A stretch of 64,000 nucleotides of DNA from Chryseobacterium polytrichastri (GTDB lineage: Bacteria > Bacteroidota > Bacteroidia > Flavobacteriales > Weeksellaceae), in contig NZ_FRAV01000001.1 of assembly GCF_900142445.1 (NCBI RefSeq), positions 124,001 to 188,000 of the forward strand, written 5' to 3'. How positions within the stretch are numbered: the stretch's first letter is position 1; each line of letters opens with the position of its first letter. The position numbers were made by a program, and so were the translations under genes. The notes beneath the pieces were generated by a model, which was not told where the DNA came from, did no database searches, and saw nothing but the letters and a program-made list of their open reading frames with translations. Shown one piece after another: positions 35,083-44,135 of this stretch.

Positions 35083-35583
35083 ATGAAATTTCAACAAAAT
35101 TTACTCGAATATATCAGTCGTTCGCTGATTACGGTTGGTGAATCTATCTCAGTGGTAGAAAGCGTTACTTCAGGATGTCTGCAAATGGCTTTTTCACAAA
35201 TGCCTAATGCTTCTCTGTTTTATAAAGGTGGAATGACCACTTATACATTACCTGAAAAGGTTAGATTATTAAATGTGGATCAGGAGGAAGCAGAGGAATA
35301 CGATTGTGTCTCAGAAAATATTGCCCAAACAATGGCCTTAAATGTTGCCAAGCTCTTTGAATCTGATTGGTCTATTGCCACAACAGGTTATAGTAGGCCC
35401 ATTCGCAGCTCGTTGTATAAAGTTTTTGCATATTTTTCATTTTCTTATAAAGGGGAAATTGTGCTCACTAAAAAATTAGAGTTACACCCAAAAACTCAAT
35501 CTTTTAATGCTCAAATGTATTATACAGAGTTTATTCTAGGATGCTTTAAAAGCGAGATGAATCAATTGCTAATTTTAAAATAA
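35083..35583 (+). CDS. CinA C-terminal-domain-like protein
   Basis: A 166-residue stand-alone CinA amidohydrolase-type domain. Compared with the family, ESVTSGCLQMAF replaces AESCTGGLLA, YKGGMTTYTLPEKVRLLNV is close to the usual GGVVTYSNEAKVRLLGV, and TTGYSRP replaces TGIAGPGG. The changes fall at the catalytic Ser-Thr and glycine-rich positions, so nicotinamide-nucleotide amidase activity is doubtful. Possibly a diverged regulator. Confidence 0.6.
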   Translation: MKFQQNLLEYISRSLITVGESISVVESVTSGCLQMAFSQMPNASLFYKGGMTTYTLPEKVRLLNVDQEEAEEYDCVSENIAQTMALNVAKLFESDWSIATTGYSRPIRSSLYKVFAYFSFSYKGEIVLTKKLELHPKTQSFNAQMYYTEFILGCFKSEMNQLLILK

Positions 35584-35649
35584 TGATTGGTTTAGATTAA
35601 TAACAATCAATCTCATGACCACTTTAATGTTTATTATATTTATTGATGA

Positions 35650-35682
35650 TAAAGCCATAATTTACTTTATGGCTTTATTTTT
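35650..35682 (+). terminator. Terminator after CinA-like gene
   Basis: TAAAGCCATAA (35650-35660) and TTATGGCTTTA (35667-35677) form an 11-bp perfect stem followed by TTTTTTT. Confidence 0.85.
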
Positions 35683-35799
35683 TTGATCATTTTAGATTTG
35701 CAGGTTATATACAAAGTAAGAGGTAAGCAAGTTTTATATTTAATTCAGAATTTCTTCAATATTGAATATGTACATTAGCAAAATAAAATATTTATACTG

Positions 35800-36477
35800 A
35801 TGAAAGTCCTGATCATAGAAGACGAAACAGAACTGGCGAAGAGTATTGCAGAATACCTTTCGGAGGAAAATTATTTATGTGAATTTGCTTCAACATTTCA
35901 GGATGCGATGGAGAAAATACATACGTTTCAATACGACTGTATTCTTTTAGATATTATGCTTCCTGACGGCAACGGACTTACCATCTTAGAAGAATTAAAA
36001 AAACAAAACAAGCAAGACGGTGTTATTATTGTTTCTGCAAAAAATGCGTTGGATGACAAAATCAGTGGTCTGCAAATGGGTGCAGATGATTATCTAACCA
36101 AGCCATTCCATCTTTCTGAATTAATGGCAAGGATTTATTCTATCATTCGCAGGAAACAGTTTAATAATTCAAATGTTGTTACACAAAATGAATTACAGAT
36201 TGATCTTTTAGCGAAAACGGTTTCTATTAATAATGAAATCATTTCGCTCACCAAAAAAGAATTTGATCTCTTGATTTTCTTTATTGGAAATAAAAATAAG
36301 GTTATTTCAAAAAGTGCTTTGGCAGAGCATCTTTCGGGTGATTTTGCAGATATGCTGGATAATCATGATTTTGTATATGCACACATCAAGAATTTAAAGA
36401 AGAAGCTGAGTGATGCTGGTTGTGACAGCTATTTGAAAACAGTGTACGGAACAGGATACAAATGGGAATCTATTTAA
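35800..36477 (+). CDS. OmpR-type response regulator
   Basis: A 225-residue protein. The receiver domain has the acidic pair EDE near residue 8, the phospho-Asp D51 in CILLDIMLPDGNG and a signature Lys in DYLTKPF; the C-terminal winged helix (LTKKEFDLLIFFIGNKNKV... TVYGTGYKWES) binds DNA. The kinase gene starts 1 bp after its stop codon. Probable target is the downstream PepSY-OMP-PAP2 set. Confidence 0.93.
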   Translation: MKVLIIEDETELAKSIAEYLSEENYLCEFASTFQDAMEKIHTFQYDCILLDIMLPDGNGLTILEELKKQNKQDGVIIVSAKNALDDKISGLQMGADDYLTKPFHLSELMARIYSIIRRKQFNNSNVVTQNELQIDLLAKTVSINNEIISLTKKEFDLLIFFIGNKNKVISKSALAEHLSGDFADMLDNHDFVYAHIKNLKKKLSDAGCDSYLKTVYGTGYKWESI

Positions 36478-36478
36478 T

Positions 36479-37771
36479 ATGGCAATGAAAAATTTACTCA
36501 GTAAAACGACAAAACCGTTTCTAATATATGTTCTTATTGTATTGGTCATTAGCATACCAGTCTACTACGTTGTGGTTGATGCCATTTGGTTGAGTGAACT
36601 GGATGAGCATAATGAAATCATTGCCGATAAATCAGCTCATGAGCTTAATAAACTAAAGCTGTCTGATGAAGAACTAGAAAAAAGTATTGCGCTTTGGAAT
36701 AATATTCAGCCTGGAACCAATATTGAAAAGCTTCCGTATGCTAATCTGAAGAGAGATCAAATATATACGGTGGAAAGGCAAAAATCTTATTCATCAGAAC
36801 CAAATACAGATCGTTTCAGATGCTTAAAAAAGATTGTTTACATCAATAAAAAGCCTTATTTATTTACGGTAGAAACCAATGTAGAAGAAACGCAGGAAAC
36901 AGTTATTGTCATTGCGATTATTACCATATTCTTCTTTATTGTTATTGTTGTAGGATTGTTATTTTTAAACAGAAGACTTTCCAATACGGTTTGGAAACCT
37001 TTTCATGATACGTTGCAGCAATTAAAATCATTCGATTTGAGTCATGAAACCAAGATTAATTTCGAAAAAACTGATGTTAAAGAATTTGAAGAATTGAATA
37101 CGGTGCTTGCTAAGCTGATTGATCATAATATTTCAGTGTATAAAACCCAAAAAGAATTTACGGAAAATGCATCTCACGAATTGCAAACTCCTTTGGCTAT
37201 TCTTCAAAACAAGCTGGACTTACTTCTTCAGGACGAAAATATCACCGAAAGTCAATACAATACCGTTGAAGAATTGAACAGAACGTTAGCCCGTAGCACA
37301 AGAATCAACAAAAACCTTTTATTGTTGGCCAAGATTGAAAATTTACAATTTGCGCAAAATGAAAAGCTACCGTTAAGTCAGTTACTGAATCAAAGTATAG
37401 AAGGAATACGCGAACATTTTGAACAAAAAGAGATTATCATTGATATTCATATGTTGGATGGAATAGAAATCAATGGAAATAGAACATTAACAGAAACACT
37501 CATTAATAATCTTTTAATTAATGCTGTAAGGCATACTCCGTCTCATGGAAAGGCTCATATAAAGCTTTCTGAAAATGAATTAGTTGTTTCTAATTCAGGA
37601 AATTCAGGGCTTAATAAAGAAAATTTATTCAAAAGGTTTTCTAAATCATCTACAGATACTGCCGGAAGCGGTTTAGGATTGTCTATTATTAAAGAAATCT
37701 GCACGCATCAACATTGGAAGTTAAACTATAGCTTTGAGAATAACAACCATACTTTCTCTGTGAAATTTTAA
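36479..37771 (+). CDS. Sensor histidine kinase
   Basis: A 430-residue kinase. TM1 lies at residues 13-34 and TM2 at about 141-163, with a periplasmic sensor loop of about 100 residues between them. The H box is NASHELQTPLA (H233), the N box LINNLLINAVRHT, and the G box AGSGLGLSIIKEI. The short linker between TM2 and the H box resembles a minimal HAMP. It is the partner of the response regulator 1 bp upstream. Confidence 0.93.
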   Translation: MAMKNLLSKTTKPFLIYVLIVLVISIPVYYVVVDAIWLSELDEHNEIIADKSAHELNKLKLSDEELEKSIALWNNIQPGTNIEKLPYANLKRDQIYTVERQKSYSSEPNTDRFRCLKKIVYINKKPYLFTVETNVEETQETVIVIAIITIFFFIVIVVGLLFLNRRLSNTVWKPFHDTLQQLKSFDLSHETKINFEKTDVKEFEELNTVLAKLIDHNISVYKTQKEFTENASHELQTPLAILQNKLDLLLQDENITESQYNTVEELNRTLARSTRINKNLLLLAKIENLQFAQNEKLPLSQLLNQSIEGIREHFEQKEIIIDIHMLDGIEINGNRTLTETLINNLLINAVRHTPSHGKAHIKLSENELVVSNSGNSGLNKENLFKRFSKSSTDTAGSGLGLSIIKEICTHQHWKLNYSFENNNHTFSVKF

Positions 37772-37796
37772 CAACGTAATTCTTCTTAAAAATCAG

Positions 37797-37830
37797 ACTG
37801 CACTTTATCATAAAAGTGCAGTTTTTTTTG
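37797..37830 (+). terminator. Terminator after histidine kinase
   Basis: ACTGCACTTT (37797-37806) pairs with AAAGTGCAGT (37813-37822), followed by eight T residues. Confidence 0.85.
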
Positions 37831-37882
37831 AACTTATTTATCCAAATAGCAGTTGGACAGAATAATTGAATGAAAATGTTTT

Positions 37883-38080
37883 GTTGGATTTTCGCTAAGG
37901 CGCAATTTCTTTTAAAAACGATGTGTTGTAAGGCGCAAGGATTTTATCGGAGATAAAATTGATTGTGTTATAGTTGAAATTTCAGGAAATTAAAATATTA
38001 CCAATTGAAAATCTTTGATTTTTTTGTGCCTTAAAACAGAATAAAGATTAAAAACCTTTGCGCCTTAGCGATTTTCCAAC
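37883..38080. repeat. Dispersed MITE-like repeat, copy 2
   Basis: Terminal inverted repeats about 23 bp long: left GTTGGATTTTCGCTAAGGCG-CAA (37883-37905), right TTGCGCCTTAGCGATTTTCC-AAC (38058-38080), differing only at three central bases. About 198 bp. The best-preserved copy. Confidence 0.75.
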
Positions 38081-38166
38081 TATTCTATATGTCAGAAAAG
38101 CGTCATCACTCAAAGTTTGCAAATTCGAAATTTCTACAGAATTGCATCAGAACTTTGAATAAAAAT

Positions 38167-38276
38167 ATGAAAGCAGTAAAGCACATTACAATTTTTGCTT
38201 GCAGTAATTATAGTTTTCAATCAAAGACAGTAAAGAATTACGCCCTACTCATTTAGAAATTCAAAATTTCTTCTAA
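38167..38276 (+). pseudogene. Possible decayed PepSY-like gene start
   Basis: ATG 38167 reads MKAVKHITIFA; a +1/-1 change then gives LAVIIVFNQ, a typical signal-peptide core, and a further frame gives DSKELRPTHLEIQNFF-stop, like the start of a mature PepSY-like domain. This would be a broken neighbour of the intact gene at 38320. Weak evidence. Confidence 0.25.
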
Positions 38277-38319
38277 ATCATAACAGAATATTGTATCATA
38301 AAATTAAAAATAGAATAAA

Positions 38320-38748
38320 ATGAAAAAGTTAGCAATAGTATTATCCATCACGGTAAATGTTGTTTTAATCAACGCACAGAAAGTACAGCAGAAAGATGTT
38401 CCGGCATTAGTTCAGTCAGCATTGCAAAAGCAATTTCCTGACGCAAAAAATGTGAAGTGGGAAAAAGAGCATGGTAATTATGAAGCAGGTTTTGAATCTA
38501 AGGGAACAAAGTATTCTGCTTTGGTAAATATGTCAGGAAAAATTATAGAAACAGAAGTTCCTGTAGATATTAATTCTTTTCCTGCTCAAAGCAAACAGTT
38601 TATTCTTAAAAAATATCCTAATCAAAAAATAAAAGAAACATCCAAAATAACAGATGCAAAAGGGATTGTAACCTATGAAGCGGAGGTTAACGGAAAAGAT
38701 ATCATTTTCGATACAAAAGGGAATTTTTTAAAGGAAACTAAAGACTAA
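38320..38748 (+). CDS. PepSY-like periplasmic protein
   Basis: A 142-residue protein with a signal peptide (about 19 residues ending INAQ), then two PepSY-like repeats: VPALVQSALQKQFPDAKNVKWEKEHGNYEAGF and SFPAQSKQFILKKYPNQKIKETSKIT. Such proteins are periplasmic, of unknown ligand, and often accompany two-component systems. It lies 5 bp before the outer-membrane protein gene, so they are cotranscribed. Confidence 0.8.
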   Translation: MKKLAIVLSITVNVVLINAQKVQQKDVPALVQSALQKQFPDAKNVKWEKEHGNYEAGFESKGTKYSALVNMSGKIIETEVPVDINSFPAQSKQFILKKYPNQKIKETSKITDAKGIVTYEAEVNGKDIIFDTKGNFLKETKD

Positions 38749-38753
38749 ATCTT

Positions 38754-41177
38754 ATGAATAAATTAAAACCGTTCCTATTCCTCACTTTTTTATTTTTCTC
38801 TTCCATGGCATTGGCGCAGGTTTCCTCTGTAACCGTTTCGGGAATTGTTATTAATAAAAATAAATCTGCTGTTCCGTACACAAATATTATTTTAAAAGAT
38901 GCAAAAGATAACGCATTTGTTTTGGGAACCATTACCAATGAGGAAGGTCGATTTTCTTTAGCTGAAGTAAAACCCGGAAATTATCATTTAGAAATTTCTC
39001 TTTCAGGATATATTTCTAAAGATCATCCTCTTTTTATAGGCAGTCTTTCACCATTTTTAGATATTCCTTCCATAGAAATTGAATCGAACAACATTGAAAA
39101 GGAAACAAAAATAGAAGAGGTGGTGGTAACGGCTTCTAAAAAAAATGAAATAGGAAATCAACTCGACAAAAAAACCTATTCTGTTGCTGATAATATCAGC
39201 CAAAGCGGAGGATCTGTTCTTCAAAGTATGCAAAACCTACCGGGAATAACGGTTCAGGACGGAAAAGTTCAGTTGCGTGGAAATGATAAAGTAACCGTTT
39301 TGATTGATGGAAAACAAACTGCTTTAACCGGTTTTGGAAGCCAGACAGGATTGGATAATATTCCATCTTCGGCGATTGACAAGATTGAGATCATTAATAA
39401 TCCGTCTTCAAAATATGATGCCAATGGAAATGCGGGAATCATTAATATCATCATGAAAAAGAATAAACAAAACGGATGGAATGGGAAAGTTGGGTTAACT
39501 ACAGGATTAGGCTCTCTATGGGAAAGAAAAGAAAACCTTCCGAGTATCAGACCACAGTATACACTTACTCCAAAAATAAATCCTTCCGTTTCTTTAAATT
39601 ATAGAAAAGATAAGGTCAATATTTTCCTGCAGGCTGATAATTTATATACGGAAACGCTTAACAAGAATGAATTTGTAACCAGAACCTATGATGATGGAAC
39701 AGTTATCAATTCACAGTTAAAAAGAAACAGGAATACCAACTTCCTGACGACCAAAGCAGGAATAGACTGGACGATTGACAGTCAGAATACCTTAACGGTT
39801 TCAGGAATGTACGGGAGTGAAAAGATTATTGACCGTGGTGACCAACCTTTTTTCAATAAAGATTTTTCGCAGCGTTTGCGTCTTTGGCAGTTTTTAGAGG
39901 ATGAGTTGAAAACGACGGTAATGGCTTCGGCAGCGTATCAGCATAAATTTAAAGAAGCGGGACATCTTTTAAATGTCGGTTTCAATTATACGTTTCACAG
40001 AGAAGACGAAAAGTATTTCTATGACAATTATTTGCCTACTTCCACGGGAACCGATGCTTTTAAACTATTGTCTGATGAGCAGGTGTATGATTTCAATGTA
40101 GACTACGTAAAGCCTCTACAATACGGACGAATTGAAGCTGGAATTAAGTTAAGAAACAGAAGCATTCCTACGAATATGAATTTTATACCAGGGGCTAATT
40201 CTGTGTTGGATGTGAATGCCGGAGGTTGGGCAGATTATAAGGAACTCATTCCTGCTGTTTATGGAAACTATGTTTTTGAAAATGAAAAATGGGAAGCAGA
40301 ATTGGGGGTAAGACTGGAATACGTGAAGATTCAATATGATGTAAATCCTAATCATCCCACTTATAAAAGTGATGGTTACAATTATACACAGCCATTTCCG
40401 AATATGAGATTAGCATACAAACTCAACGATCGAAATAAGTTGTCTGTATTTTACAACAGAAGGGTAGACCGACCTAATGAAGTAGATATCCGAATATTTC
40501 CAAAATATGACGATGCTGAAATTATTAAAGTGGGGAATCCTGCACTAAGACCACAATTTACCAATTCGCTAGAGCTGGGATATAAACACAATTGGGACAA
40601 CGGATATCTATATTCCGCGGCATATCATCGTTTTTCTAATGGAACCATCAGCAGGATCTCAAGCATTGCACCTGGAAGCACATTGATCTATGCTATATTC
40701 CAAAATGCGGGGAAGAGTTTTAATTCAGGGATTGAAGCAATTTGGAATCAAAAAGTTTCAAAAGTATATTCATTTAACGTTAATGGAAATCTTTACAGAA
40801 ATCAAATCAATGCTTTTACGGTTGAGAATCTGTATCCTGTTCCTAATACTTTCTCTGCAGATAAGCAGACCGCAGTTTCAGGGAATATAAAGTTTAATAA
40901 TACATTCAAATTTGCCAAAGGGTTTGATGCGCAGCTTACGGCCGTGTATTTGGCTCCTGATATTATTCCACAGGGAAAAATCAGTTCCAGATTCTCGATT
41001 GATATGGGCGTGAAAAAATCGGTTCAAAATGGGAAAGGAGAAGTATTCCTTAATGCTTCGGACTTATTGAATACAATGGTGGTTAAAAAGCAAATTCAAG
41101 GATCTGGCTTTCAATATAGCAGTAATGATTATTACGAAACACAGGTCGTTCGATTAGGATATAGTTATAAATTTTAA
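38754..41177 (+). CDS. TonB-dependent-receptor-like outer-membrane protein
   Basis: An 807-residue protein: signal peptide (MNKLKPFLFLTFLFFSSMALAQ), carboxypeptidase-regulatory-like domain (VSGIVINKNKSAVPYTNIIL, 26-100), plug-like domain (IEEVVVTASKKNEIGNQLDKKTY, LQSMQNLPGITVQDG, VLIDGKQTALTG), and a beta-barrel ending QVVRLGYSYKF. This matches the outer-membrane beta-barrel family often encoded beside two-component systems in Bacteroidota. Ligand unknown. Follows PepSY by 5 bp and precedes PAP2 by 22 bp. Confidence 0.85.
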   Translation: MNKLKPFLFLTFLFFSSMALAQVSSVTVSGIVINKNKSAVPYTNIILKDAKDNAFVLGTITNEEGRFSLAEVKPGNYHLEISLSGYISKDHPLFIGSLSPFLDIPSIEIESNNIEKETKIEEVVVTASKKNEIGNQLDKKTYSVADNISQSGGSVLQSMQNLPGITVQDGKVQLRGNDKVTVLIDGKQTALTGFGSQTGLDNIPSSAIDKIEIINNPSSKYDANGNAGIINIIMKKNKQNGWNGKVGLTTGLGSLWERKENLPSIRPQYTLTPKINPSVSLNYRKDKVNIFLQADNLYTETLNKNEFVTRTYDDGTVINSQLKRNRNTNFLTTKAGIDWTIDSQNTLTVSGMYGSEKIIDRGDQPFFNKDFSQRLRLWQFLEDELKTTVMASAAYQHKFKEAGHLLNVGFNYTFHREDEKYFYDNYLPTSTGTDAFKLLSDEQVYDFNVDYVKPLQYGRIEAGIKLRNRSIPTNMNFIPGANSVLDVNAGGWADYKELIPAVYGNYVFENEKWEAELGVRLEYVKIQYDVNPNHPTYKSDGYNYTQPFPNMRLAYKLNDRNKLSVFYNRRVDRPNEVDIRIFPKYDDAEIIKVGNPALRPQFTNSLELGYKHNWDNGYLYSAAYHRFSNGTISRISSIAPGSTLIYAIFQNAGKSFNSGIEAIWNQKVSKVYSFNVNGNLYRNQINAFTVENLYPVPNTFSADKQTAVSGNIKFNNTFKFAKGFDAQLTAVYLAPDIIPQGKISSRFSIDMGVKKSVQNGKGEVFLNASDLLNTMVVKKQIQGSGFQYSSNDYYETQVVRLGYSYKF

Positions 41178-41199
41178 TTCAAATAAAAATAAAGTTCAA

Positions 41200-41988
41200 A
41201 TGAAAAGTTTATTCGCAGGCTTATTTTTAAGTTTGATCATTTTTCAGAATGCTGCTGCGCAAGACAGTTTAGCGGTTAATACAATCAAGGATACTACAGC
41301 TATTCCTTCAAAATTAACGGTTGATGATGCTTCCCATCAATTTACCTATAAAAAACTCATCATACCCGCAGCCTTGATTTCTTACGGAGTTGCAAGTTTA
41401 AGTATAAAAGGACTTAAACAATTGAATTCTTCTACACAGTATGAGATCAGTGAACATCAACCCGACAAAATAAAGCTGGATAATTACGCTCAGTTTGCTC
41501 CTGCGGTATTGGTGTACGGACTGAATGCAGCAGGTGTTCAGGGAAAACATAATTTCAGAGACCGAAGCATCATTTACGGAACTTCGATGTTAATCACTTC
41601 GGCGATTACTGTTCCGCTAAAGCATATTGTAAAGGAAGAAAGACCGGATGAGTCTAATAAACTGTCATTCCCTTCGGGACACACAGCTATTGCATTTGCC
41701 TCTGCTCAGTTTATGTTCAGAGAATATAAAGACACCAACTTCTTGTTGGGTATTTCCGGATATTCCTTTGCTGTTTTTACAGGAATTTACAGAATGTTGA
41801 ACAATAAGCATTGGTTTGGCGATGTGGTGGGCGGTGCAGGCTTTGGAATCTTATCTACAGAATTAGCCTATTGGTTATATCCAAAAATCAATACACTTTT
41901 AGGGGGCAAAAAAGATAAATCCCAAACGATGGTTATGCCTTTTTACCAACAGGGCAACATGGGAATTGGTTTGGTTAAAAATTTTTAA
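41200..41988 (+). CDS. PAP2-superfamily membrane phosphatase
   Basis: A 262-residue protein with an N-terminal signal/hydrophobic segment ending NAAAQ. The three PAP2 motifs are visible: KHIVKEERP, FPSGHTAIAF and the YRMLNNKHWFGDVVGG region (Arg and His of the third motif kept). Acts on a lipid phosphate or diphosphate, probably at the periplasmic membrane face. As the last gene of the set it suggests the two-component system responds to envelope conditions by remodelling lipid phosphates. Confidence 0.85.
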   Translation: MKSLFAGLFLSLIIFQNAAAQDSLAVNTIKDTTAIPSKLTVDDASHQFTYKKLIIPAALISYGVASLSIKGLKQLNSSTQYEISEHQPDKIKLDNYAQFAPAVLVYGLNAAGVQGKHNFRDRSIIYGTSMLITSAITVPLKHIVKEERPDESNKLSFPSGHTAIAFASAQFMFREYKDTNFLLGISGYSFAVFTGIYRMLNNKHWFGDVVGGAGFGILSTELAYWLYPKINTLLGGKKDKSQTMVMPFYQQGNMGIGLVKNF

Positions 41989-42022
41989 TAATTGATTTAA
42001 GCGAAATAAAGGAACTTAAAAA

Positions 42023-42823
42023 TCACTTCTTCGGTTTGGGTTTAGATTTCATAATCGAAAAATAAGAAGAGGTAAAAGCCGAAAGACTTTGATAGCCAAC
42101 TTTAAAACCAACTTCACTCAGGGTAAATTGTTTCATATCAATAAGTTCAACGCTCTTTAGAATTCGTATCAATTGTAAATATTTTTGAAGTGTAATTCCC
42201 GTTTCATGTTTGAAAATCCTTTGTAAACTTCTTACCGACATTTGTGCTTTTTCGGCTAACAAATCAATGTTTAGATTATATTTAAAATTTGAATTTATAT
42301 AGTTACAAACAGGAATTAACCGAGCATCTGTAGGAACAGGAACTTCCAGATAATTGCTTTCCTTACAAAAGTTGGGAAGGCTTTTTAATATAGCCTTAAA
42401 AAATATGCTTTGCTCGTCATCTTCGGTTAAAAGTTTATTCCATTTTGAAGCATACAAAAGCATTTCTCTCAAAACGGGAGGAATCGCAAAAACCTGAACA
42501 TGTTCATAAAAATCTTCTTTAAAGGAAGAATTAAACAAGAAAAGCATGAGCTTTACTGTTTTAGCTTCTGAAGTAATGCGATGAGGTTTTCCTGAAGGAA
42601 TCCAGATCACGTGATTTTGAGGAACGAGATAGATCTTCTGATCAATATGAAAATATTGGTAACCTTCTTCCACATATGTTAATTGAGCGCGGTTGTGGGT
42701 GTGCTCGTAATCGTCATGTTTCCAGTCTTCTTCGCACCATACGTAGGCTTCTTTTTCAATGGTGTCGATAAAATGACTTTCTTTTTGTTCGGTTAAACCG
42801 CATTTTACCTTGTCGTTCTGCAT
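42023..42823 (-). CDS. AraC-family regulator with cupin N-terminus
   Basis: A 266-residue protein. The N-terminal cupin-like sensor has HTHNRAQLTYVEEGYQYFHIDQKIYLVPQ and IWIPSGKPHRI; the C-terminal double helix-turn-helix is LNIDLLAEKAQMSVRSLQRIFKHETGITLQKYLQ and LSEVGFKVGYQSLSAFTSSYF. It is divergent to the flavodoxin-Rid gene, with -7 boxes back to back in the 68-bp gap, so it probably controls it. Confidence 0.9.
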   Translation of the reverse strand: MQNDKVKCGLTEQKESHFIDTIEKEAYVWCEEDWKHDDYEHTHNRAQLTYVEEGYQYFHIDQKIYLVPQNHVIWIPSGKPHRITSEAKTVKLMLFLFNSSFKEDFYEHVQVFAIPPVLREMLLYASKWNKLLTEDDEQSIFFKAILKSLPNFCKESNYLEVPVPTDARLIPVCNYINSNFKYNLNIDLLAEKAQMSVRSLQRIFKHETGITLQKYLQLIRILKSVELIDMKQFTLSEVGFKVGYQSLSAFTSSYFSIMKSKPKPKK

Positions 42824-42834
42824 AAAGTTTTTGG

Positions 42835-42866
42835 CAAATTTAATAAAAACGTCATTACTAATTTTG
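42835..42866. promoter_or_regulatory. Divergent promoters of AraC and flavodoxin-Rid genes
   Basis: TAATTTTG (42859-42866, plus) and TAAATTTG (minus strand, 42835-42842) both fit TAnnTTTG and point away from each other. Confidence 0.5.
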
Positions 42867-42891
42867 TATTATAAAATATATCGTATTAATA

Positions 42892-44028
42892 ATGAAAAAA
42901 TTAGGTTCTCTTTTTGTATTAATTTTATTACTAAAAATCACAAATATCATGGCGCAAGATAAAGCTAAAGTGTTGGTTTTGATTCATTCAGACAATGGTG
43001 GAACTTACGAACTGGCCAAAGAAATTGCCAAAGGAATTGAAAGCGATAAAAATGCAACGGCAGTTATAAAGCAAGTAAAAACATCTCAAAATCAAAAACT
43101 AAAAGATATTCCTGTGGCAACAGTGGAGGAACTTCCGACTTATGACGGAATTGCTTTTGGTTCACCCGTTTATTTCGGAAATATCAGTACAGGAATGAGT
43201 GAGTTCTTGTCTAAAACAGTTAACCTTTGGACGAACCATTCACTTGAAGGAATGCCGGCAACAGTGTTTATGTCTGCAGGAAGTGGAGCGGGTAAAGAAT
43301 TGGCTTTACAAGCTTTTTGGAACAGTCTTGCCGTTCACGGAATGGTATTAGTTTCTAACGGAATTCGTGGAACAGAAGGAATTAACAAAGCAATTCCTCA
43401 GGGGAACACAGTGTTGGGAGTAACCAGTATGGCTTCTTTGAAAGATGTGGAAAGACCTACAAAAGATGAAAGAAACCTTGCTGAACTTCAAGGAAAAAAC
43501 TTCGCAAAAGTAACGTTGGCTTTAAAAGGTACATTTGCTAAAAAGGCAATGGCGACGATTGAAAAGTCTGTTAATTTTAACGAAATGTTGAAGCAAAAAA
43601 ATATTACCCTTCCTCAAGTTCCTAAACCTGCAGGAAACTATAAACCTTTCGTACGTTCAGGAAATTTGATTTTCATTAATCAGGTTGCCTTGAAAGACGG
43701 AAAAATTTTAAATCCCGGAAAACTGGGAGTTGATGTAAATGAACAACAAGTGAAAGACGCTACAAAAGCAACGATGCTAAATGTTTTATCAGTCTTAAAT
43801 GAAGCCGTTGGCGGAGATCTAAGCAAAGTGAAGCAATGCGTACAACTAACAGGGATTTTCAATACCAAAGATGATTATACAAAACATGCCGATTTGATGA
43901 ATATTGCATCAGATCTTACTGTTGAGGTTTTTGGTGATAAAGGAAAGCATGCAAGAGCAACATTAGGCGCTTCATCTATTCCTGTGAATTCTTCTGTGGA
44001 AATACAGGCTATTTTTGAGGTTGAGTAA
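42892..44028 (+). CDS. Exported fusion of WrbA-like flavodoxin and Rid-family domain
   Basis: A 378-residue two-domain protein. Residues 1-22 form a signal peptide ending IMAQ. Residues 25-210 are a flavodoxin/NAD(P)H:quinone reductase domain with the FMN-phosphate loop HSDNGGTYELAKEIA (32-46) and FGSPVYFGNISTG. Residues 245-378 are a YjgF/Rid domain (FVRSGNLIFINQVALKDGK, CVQLTGIFNTKDDY); the catalytic Arg of RidA deaminases is replaced (SSIPVNSSVEIQAI). Signal peptide plus fusion is unusual. Divergent AraC gene suggests control by a small molecule. Confidence 0.85.
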   Translation: MKKLGSLFVLILLLKITNIMAQDKAKVLVLIHSDNGGTYELAKEIAKGIESDKNATAVIKQVKTSQNQKLKDIPVATVEELPTYDGIAFGSPVYFGNISTGMSEFLSKTVNLWTNHSLEGMPATVFMSAGSGAGKELALQAFWNSLAVHGMVLVSNGIRGTEGINKAIPQGNTVLGVTSMASLKDVERPTKDERNLAELQGKNFAKVTLALKGTFAKKAMATIEKSVNFNEMLKQKNITLPQVPKPAGNYKPFVRSGNLIFINQVALKDGKILNPGKLGVDVNEQQVKDATKATMLNVLSVLNEAVGGDLSKVKQCVQLTGIFNTKDDYTKHADLMNIASDLTVEVFGDKGKHARATLGASSIPVNSSVEIQAIFEVE

Positions 44029-44052
44029 TTAACTCAAATATATTTTTTAATC

Positions 44053-44127
44053 TTGAAATTCTCGCAGAACCAACAGGCTGAACAGATTTATACATCTTAC
44101 AGGTTTGTAAATTCTGCGGGATTTTTT
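44053..44127. terminator. Long hairpin terminator between convergent genes
   Basis: CTCGCAGAA near 44060 can pair with TTCTGCGGG near 44112, followed by TTTTTTATTTT. The stem encloses further short repeats. Serves the plus gene ending at 44028 and the minus gene ending at 44136. Confidence 0.5.
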
Positions 44128-44135
44128 ATTTTGAT

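Larger units (their letters stand above)
37772..38319. other. Gap with terminator, repeat copy 2 and a decayed frame
   Basis: 548 bp. The terminator (37797-37830), repeat copy 2 (37883-38080) and a fossil PepSY-like frame (38167-38276) account for most of it; the final 40 bp is the leader of the PepSY-like gene. Confidence 0.6.
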
